A DNA stretch of 15,302 nucleotides, taken from the NCBI GenBank assembly GCA_021158195.1, contig JAGGVA010000027.1, positions 1 to 15,302 on the forward strand, given 5' to 3'. Under the pieces are notes generated by a model, which was not told the origin of the DNA, did not search any database, and saw only the letters and a list, made by a program, of their open reading frames with translations. Shown here piece by piece: positions 12,694 through 15,302 of this stretch. Within the stretch, counting starts at the first letter, position 1; each line of letters opens with the position of its first letter. The position numbers and the translations under genes are program-made. The stretch is from a bacterium. GTDB taxonomy: Bacteria; Patescibacteriota; Minisyncoccia; Minisyncoccales; PEYH01.

Positions 12694-15302
12694 TTAAATC
12701 TCAACTTTTGATTTCTTAATCTTGAACTCTTTTCTCTCTTTGAATTCCTGTTGTTTTCCGATATTCCACTGAGAAACTGGCCTTAGATACCCTACCACCC
12801 GAGAATAAACTTCGCAGGGTTGCTTAACTGTACACTTAGGACAATAGAAATGTTCTCCGGCGATATAGCCATGAACTGGACAGATCGAGAATGTGGGAGT
12901 GATAGTGATATAGGGAAGTTTAAATTTCTCAAAAACCTTTTTAACAAGCGCCTTTACTGTATCCGCATTCGGGGCTTTTTCTCCTAAAAAGATGTGGAAA
13001 ACCGTATTATGCACAAAAACTAAAGTACTTTTACCAGCCAAGTAATTATGATTTTTTCTTGTGGTTAGATCATAAAATACTTCGTCTTTCACGTCCACTT
13101 TAGAAACTCTTTTTACTCTAACCACTGGAAGATATCGTTTTTTTCTATTGAATGATTCATCTAAAATTCTCTCGGAAGAAACTGTATTTTCTAACTTTTG
13201 TTTTATTCTTGTGAGTTCATATCGGGGGATTCGAATCCTCCAAATAGGTTTCTCGTTTTCTCTAACAGAGGTTTTTTTCTTGCTTGAAACCAAAATTCCC
13301 GCCAAGCTACATATTTCTAAAATATCTTCGGCTAACTTTGAAGAAATAGTATAATATTCCAAGTCACCCGTCTTTTTAGAAATATGGCCATCGCTATCCA
13401 TTAGTCCGGAAAGAAAGGCAAAAACATTATCTAAGGAAAGTTCTTTCTTTACTTCTTGGGGCACGCGAACCCTGAAATCTTTTTTACCCGGAGTAAACCC
13501 GTATTTAAAGAAAAATTCAATTACTTCCTTTTTTGAGGTGACGACCTCTTTTAATGCTTTACTTCTTTTGTCGTTTTGAATTATCTTAACATTACATCCG
13601 AAATAATTATTTAAAATGTCTGCTGCTTTTCGAAGGGCCGATCTATGCTCGCTAAAGAATCGTATTTTATATTTTACCAAATTATTTCCTCCACGATTAT
13701 CAATGAACTTAGAAATACAGCCATCCTCAATATAAAAACCAATTAACCAGGATAGGTTTCTATCTAGAGTGGTTTTCTTATTAGAATATAGATTCCAATG
13801 ATTCTGAAGAATATAATCACCGGGCTTCAACTCATCCGCTCTTTTCTCTACCACTACATATTTTGGAAAAACGCGATATTTCTCTCTACATTCAGGATTC
13901 CATCTTATATGTGTTGCAAAAGATTTAATATTCTTGACTTTTGTGTGACAAATAGGACAAGCGGGGTTGGGTTTAAACTTTTTCAAGACAAAGAAAGGAT
14001 GCCAGTCAGAAGTAGTAATGTCTAACCCTCTTTCGCCAATTATCCGAATTTTATTATGCTTTGCGACATTAATTTTTACCGCATCTGTTACCTCGTCCCA
14101 TTCGCTTTTTCTTTCTTCTTTGTTATAACTGACCACTTTGAGGGGTTTTAATTTCTCAAAATTTTCAACAATGTACTCAATTGGTAAAAGTCCTTTATTG
14201 GTTAAAACTTTATTTCCTTTCTCTATACATCCTCCTGTATATTTGCACTGAAGATCGTCTTGAAGTTTAAGCGCTTCAAATAAATCATCTGTAAAGTTCA
14301 CGGGTAGTTGAGTAGAGTTCGTGTAATAGGGAACTTTCTTTGTGCCAGCAGTAATAATATCTGGATATTTCTCCTTGTCTTTCTGAGCCAAACGGTACGA
14401 TGTACTCTCAGCGGGTGTAGCCTCTAAGTTATAAATATGACCGGTCTCCTTCTGATATTTTACCAGTCTCTCCCTCATAAAATCTAAAACCTCTAAAGCA
14501 AATCTCCTCCCTCTCTTTGAGGCAATATTCTCTCCCAAAAAGTTAAGACAGGCCTCATTCATTCCCACAAGCCCAATAGTTGAAAAATGATTCGCCCAAT
14601 AACTTCCTCTTGCCTTTTTGATACCCTTAAGCCAATACTTTGAGTAAGGATAAAGTCCTTTTTCGGTAAGGTTTTCTAAAACCTTTCTTTTTATTTCCAA
14701 ACTTTCTTTTGCCAAATCCATCATCTTTTCTAAACGTTCAAAAAATTCTTTTTTTGTTTTGGAAAGATATCCGATTCTTGGAAGGTTAATGGTAACAACG
14801 CCGATGCTACCTGTTAAAGACCCGCTTCCAAACAAACCGCCACCTCCTCGATTATAGAGTTCTGTAAGATTAAGCCGAAGCCGACAGCAATTATGAGTAA
14901 TTATACCATTGGCTAATTGAAAAGCGTGATCTTTGCTATCTATCTCAAAATCATATACATAGCCCGTATATTTTTCTTTTTCGATTTTGACGATCTTCAC
15001 TCCATAGAAATCGCCATAGTCCTTATATTTAGTGCTTTTTCCTTTCTTTAAGCCAAAATAAGATCTCAACCACTCAGGAAAATCAGCCGTTATATGTAAA
15101 GTATATCCTGTTTTTTCTTTTGTGCCCGTGCGGTTTTTACTGCTGTATTTAGTTGCGTTCACCCCTACTCCCTTAGCAAGGATAAAAATATCTTCTATCA
15201 GTTCGCCGTTGCCAAGGTGAATTACAATATTATTTCTTTGTTTCAAAACGCTACCATCGCTTTCTATTATCCCAACCAAAACCCCTTTTCTAAAATCTAT
15301 AG
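12694..15302 (-). CDS. nrdD: Anaerobic ribonucleoside-triphosphate reductase with two inteins, 5' end cut by the window
   Basis: Class III reductase making deoxynucleotides without oxygen through a glycyl radical. The frame stays open to the right edge; a TTG at 15279 lies inside the intein and is not a true start. Residues below are counted from that TTG. Residues 1-130 are the rear of intein 1; 131-350 are extein (CCRLRLNL, GSIGVVTINLPRIGYL, GLVGMNEAC); 351-758 are intein 2; 759-861 are the end of the extein. The latter holds the zinc site C800/H803 and C813/C816 and the glycyl-radical motif RVVGYLRP, with G830 as the radical glycine, followed by QWNIGKQQEFKER. C132, next to the first splice junction, aligns by my reading with the thiyl-radical Cys of NrdD. 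Both inteins must splice out for activity. nrdG follows without a gap. Confidence 0.95.
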   Translation of the reverse strand, partial: IDFRKGVLVGIIESDGSVLKQRNNIVIHLGNGELIEDIFILAKGVGVNATKYSSKNRTGTKEKTGYTLHITADFPEWLRSYFGLKKGKSTKYKDYGDFYGVKIVKIEKEKYTGYVYDFEIDSKDHAFQLANGIITHNCCRLRLNLTELYNRGGGGLFGSGSLTGSIGVVTINLPRIGYLSKTKKEFFERLEKMMDLAKESLEIKRKVLENLTEKGLYPYSKYWLKGIKKARGSYWANHFSTIGLVGMNEACLNFLGENIASKRGRRFALEVLDFMRERLVKYQKETGHIYNLEATPAESTSYRLAQKDKEKYPDIITAGTKKVPYYTNSTQLPVNFTDDLFEALKLQDDLQCKYTGGCIEKGNKVLTNKGLLPIEYIVENFEKLKPLKVVSYNKEERKSEWDEVTDAVKINVAKHNKIRIIGERGLDITTSDWHPFFVLKKFKPNPACPICHTKVKNIKSFATHIRWNPECREKYRVFPKYVVVEKRADELKPGDYILQNHWNLYSNKKTTLDRNLSWLIGFYIEDGCISKFIDNRGGNNLVKYKIRFFSEHRSALRKAADILNNYFGCNVKIIQNDKRSKALKEVVTSKKEVIEFFFKYGFTPGKKDFRVRVPQEVKKELSLDNVFAFLSGLMDSDGHISKKTGDLEYYTISSKLAEDILEICSLAGILVSSKKKTSVRENEKPIWRIRIPRYELTRIKQKLENTVSSERILDESFNRKKRYLPVVRVKRVSKVDVKDEVFYDLTTRKNHNYLAGKSTLVFVHNTVFHIFLGEKAPNADTVKALVKKVFEKFKLPYITITPTFSICPVHGYIAGEHFYCPKCTVKQPCEVYSRVVGYLRPVSQWNIGKQQEFKERKEFKIKKSKVEI
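13006..14229 (-). other. Intein 2 in NrdD (LAGLIDADG homing endonuclease, zinc-finger-like insert)
   Basis: Complete 408-residue intein between YTGG and TVFHIFLGE. All splicing blocks are visible: Cys1 (CIEKGNKVLTNKG, block A), block B with TTSDWHPFFV, C-terminal block F (VKDEVFYDLTTRKNHNYLAG) and block G (LVFVHN), then +1 Thr. The two LAGLIDADG helices are LIGFYIEDG (512-520) and LSGLMDSDG (623-631), both keeping the catalytic Asp (D519, D630), so a homing nuclease could still be active. Between block B and the KRADELKPGDYI segment is an extra stretch of about 40 residues with C441, C444, H457 and C464, spaced like a zinc finger. Removing the intein restores the normal NrdD run YTGG-TVFH. 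Confidence 0.93.
14890..15302 (-). other. Intein 1 in NrdD, C-terminal part only
   Basis: Rear 137 or so residues of an intein cut by the window edge. It begins inside the last LAGLIDADG motif (LVGIIESDG, catalytic Asp present), continues through a short nuclease tail, and ends in block F (YTGYVYDFEIDSKDHAFQLANG) and block G (IITHN), with +1 Cys. The following extein starts CCRLRLNL. Its N-terminal splice site and first LAGLIDADG helix lie outside the window. It shows no obvious similarity to intein 2 beyond the family motifs, so it is not a recent copy. Confidence 0.92.

Noticed and set aside
15277..15279. TTG at 15279 as the nrdD start
   Set aside because: It lies inside an intein LAGLIDADG motif and the frame continues open to the window edge; the real start is outside the window.

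Overview
The window is AT-rich, tightly packed bacterial DNA: gaps are short, genes overlap or abut, proteins are rich in Lys and Ile, and the code is standard (the transporter and glycosyltransferase genes stop at TGA). Small exported proteins, a ComEC without its hydrolase domain, an intein-bearing anaerobic nucleotide reductase and mostly absent Shine-Dalgarno sequences fit a Patescibacteria/CPR (Parcubacteria-like) genome. That is a judgement from gene style; no rRNA or other marker is present. Every gene except one is on the minus strand, so the layout below runs in the direction of transcription, from right to left.

Right end (15302-10544): nrdD, anaerobic ribonucleotide reductase, cut by the window edge and interrupted by two inteins. 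The rear of intein 1 lies directly before the conserved Cys-Cys pair, and a complete 408-residue LAGLIDADG intein 2 carries a zinc-finger-like insert. nrdG, its radical-SAM activase, starts on the base after the nrdD stop. comEC overlaps the end of nrdG. This looks like one operon.

Middle island (10542-9779): the only plus-strand gene, a 192-residue protein with an HEVRH zinc-protease signature. It has its own promoter, a full-length Shine-Dalgarno and an intrinsic terminator. A perfect 38-bp palindrome separates it from the divergent sugar cluster.

Sugar cluster (9730-5824): GH1 glycosidase, ten-helix EamA/DMT-type transporter, membrane-anchored clan-A glycosidase and family-2 glycosyltransferase, the transporter and second glycosidase overlapping as ATGA. 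An array of seven 8-bp repeats runs through the GH1 stop codon. The set suggests processing or recycling of a glycan or glycoside at the envelope.

Left part (5701-1): membrane-anchored HtrA serine protease and ClpB disaggregase, the latter with a near-consensus promoter inside an inverted repeat; then a 220-bp gap with a REP/MITE-like element and a second promoter; then two exported proteins of unknown function, the last running off the left edge. The novelty lies in the double-intein NrdD, the zinc-finger-like insert, the palindrome, the octamer array and the isolated zincin gene. I see no CRISPR array, tRNA, rRNA or transposase gene.
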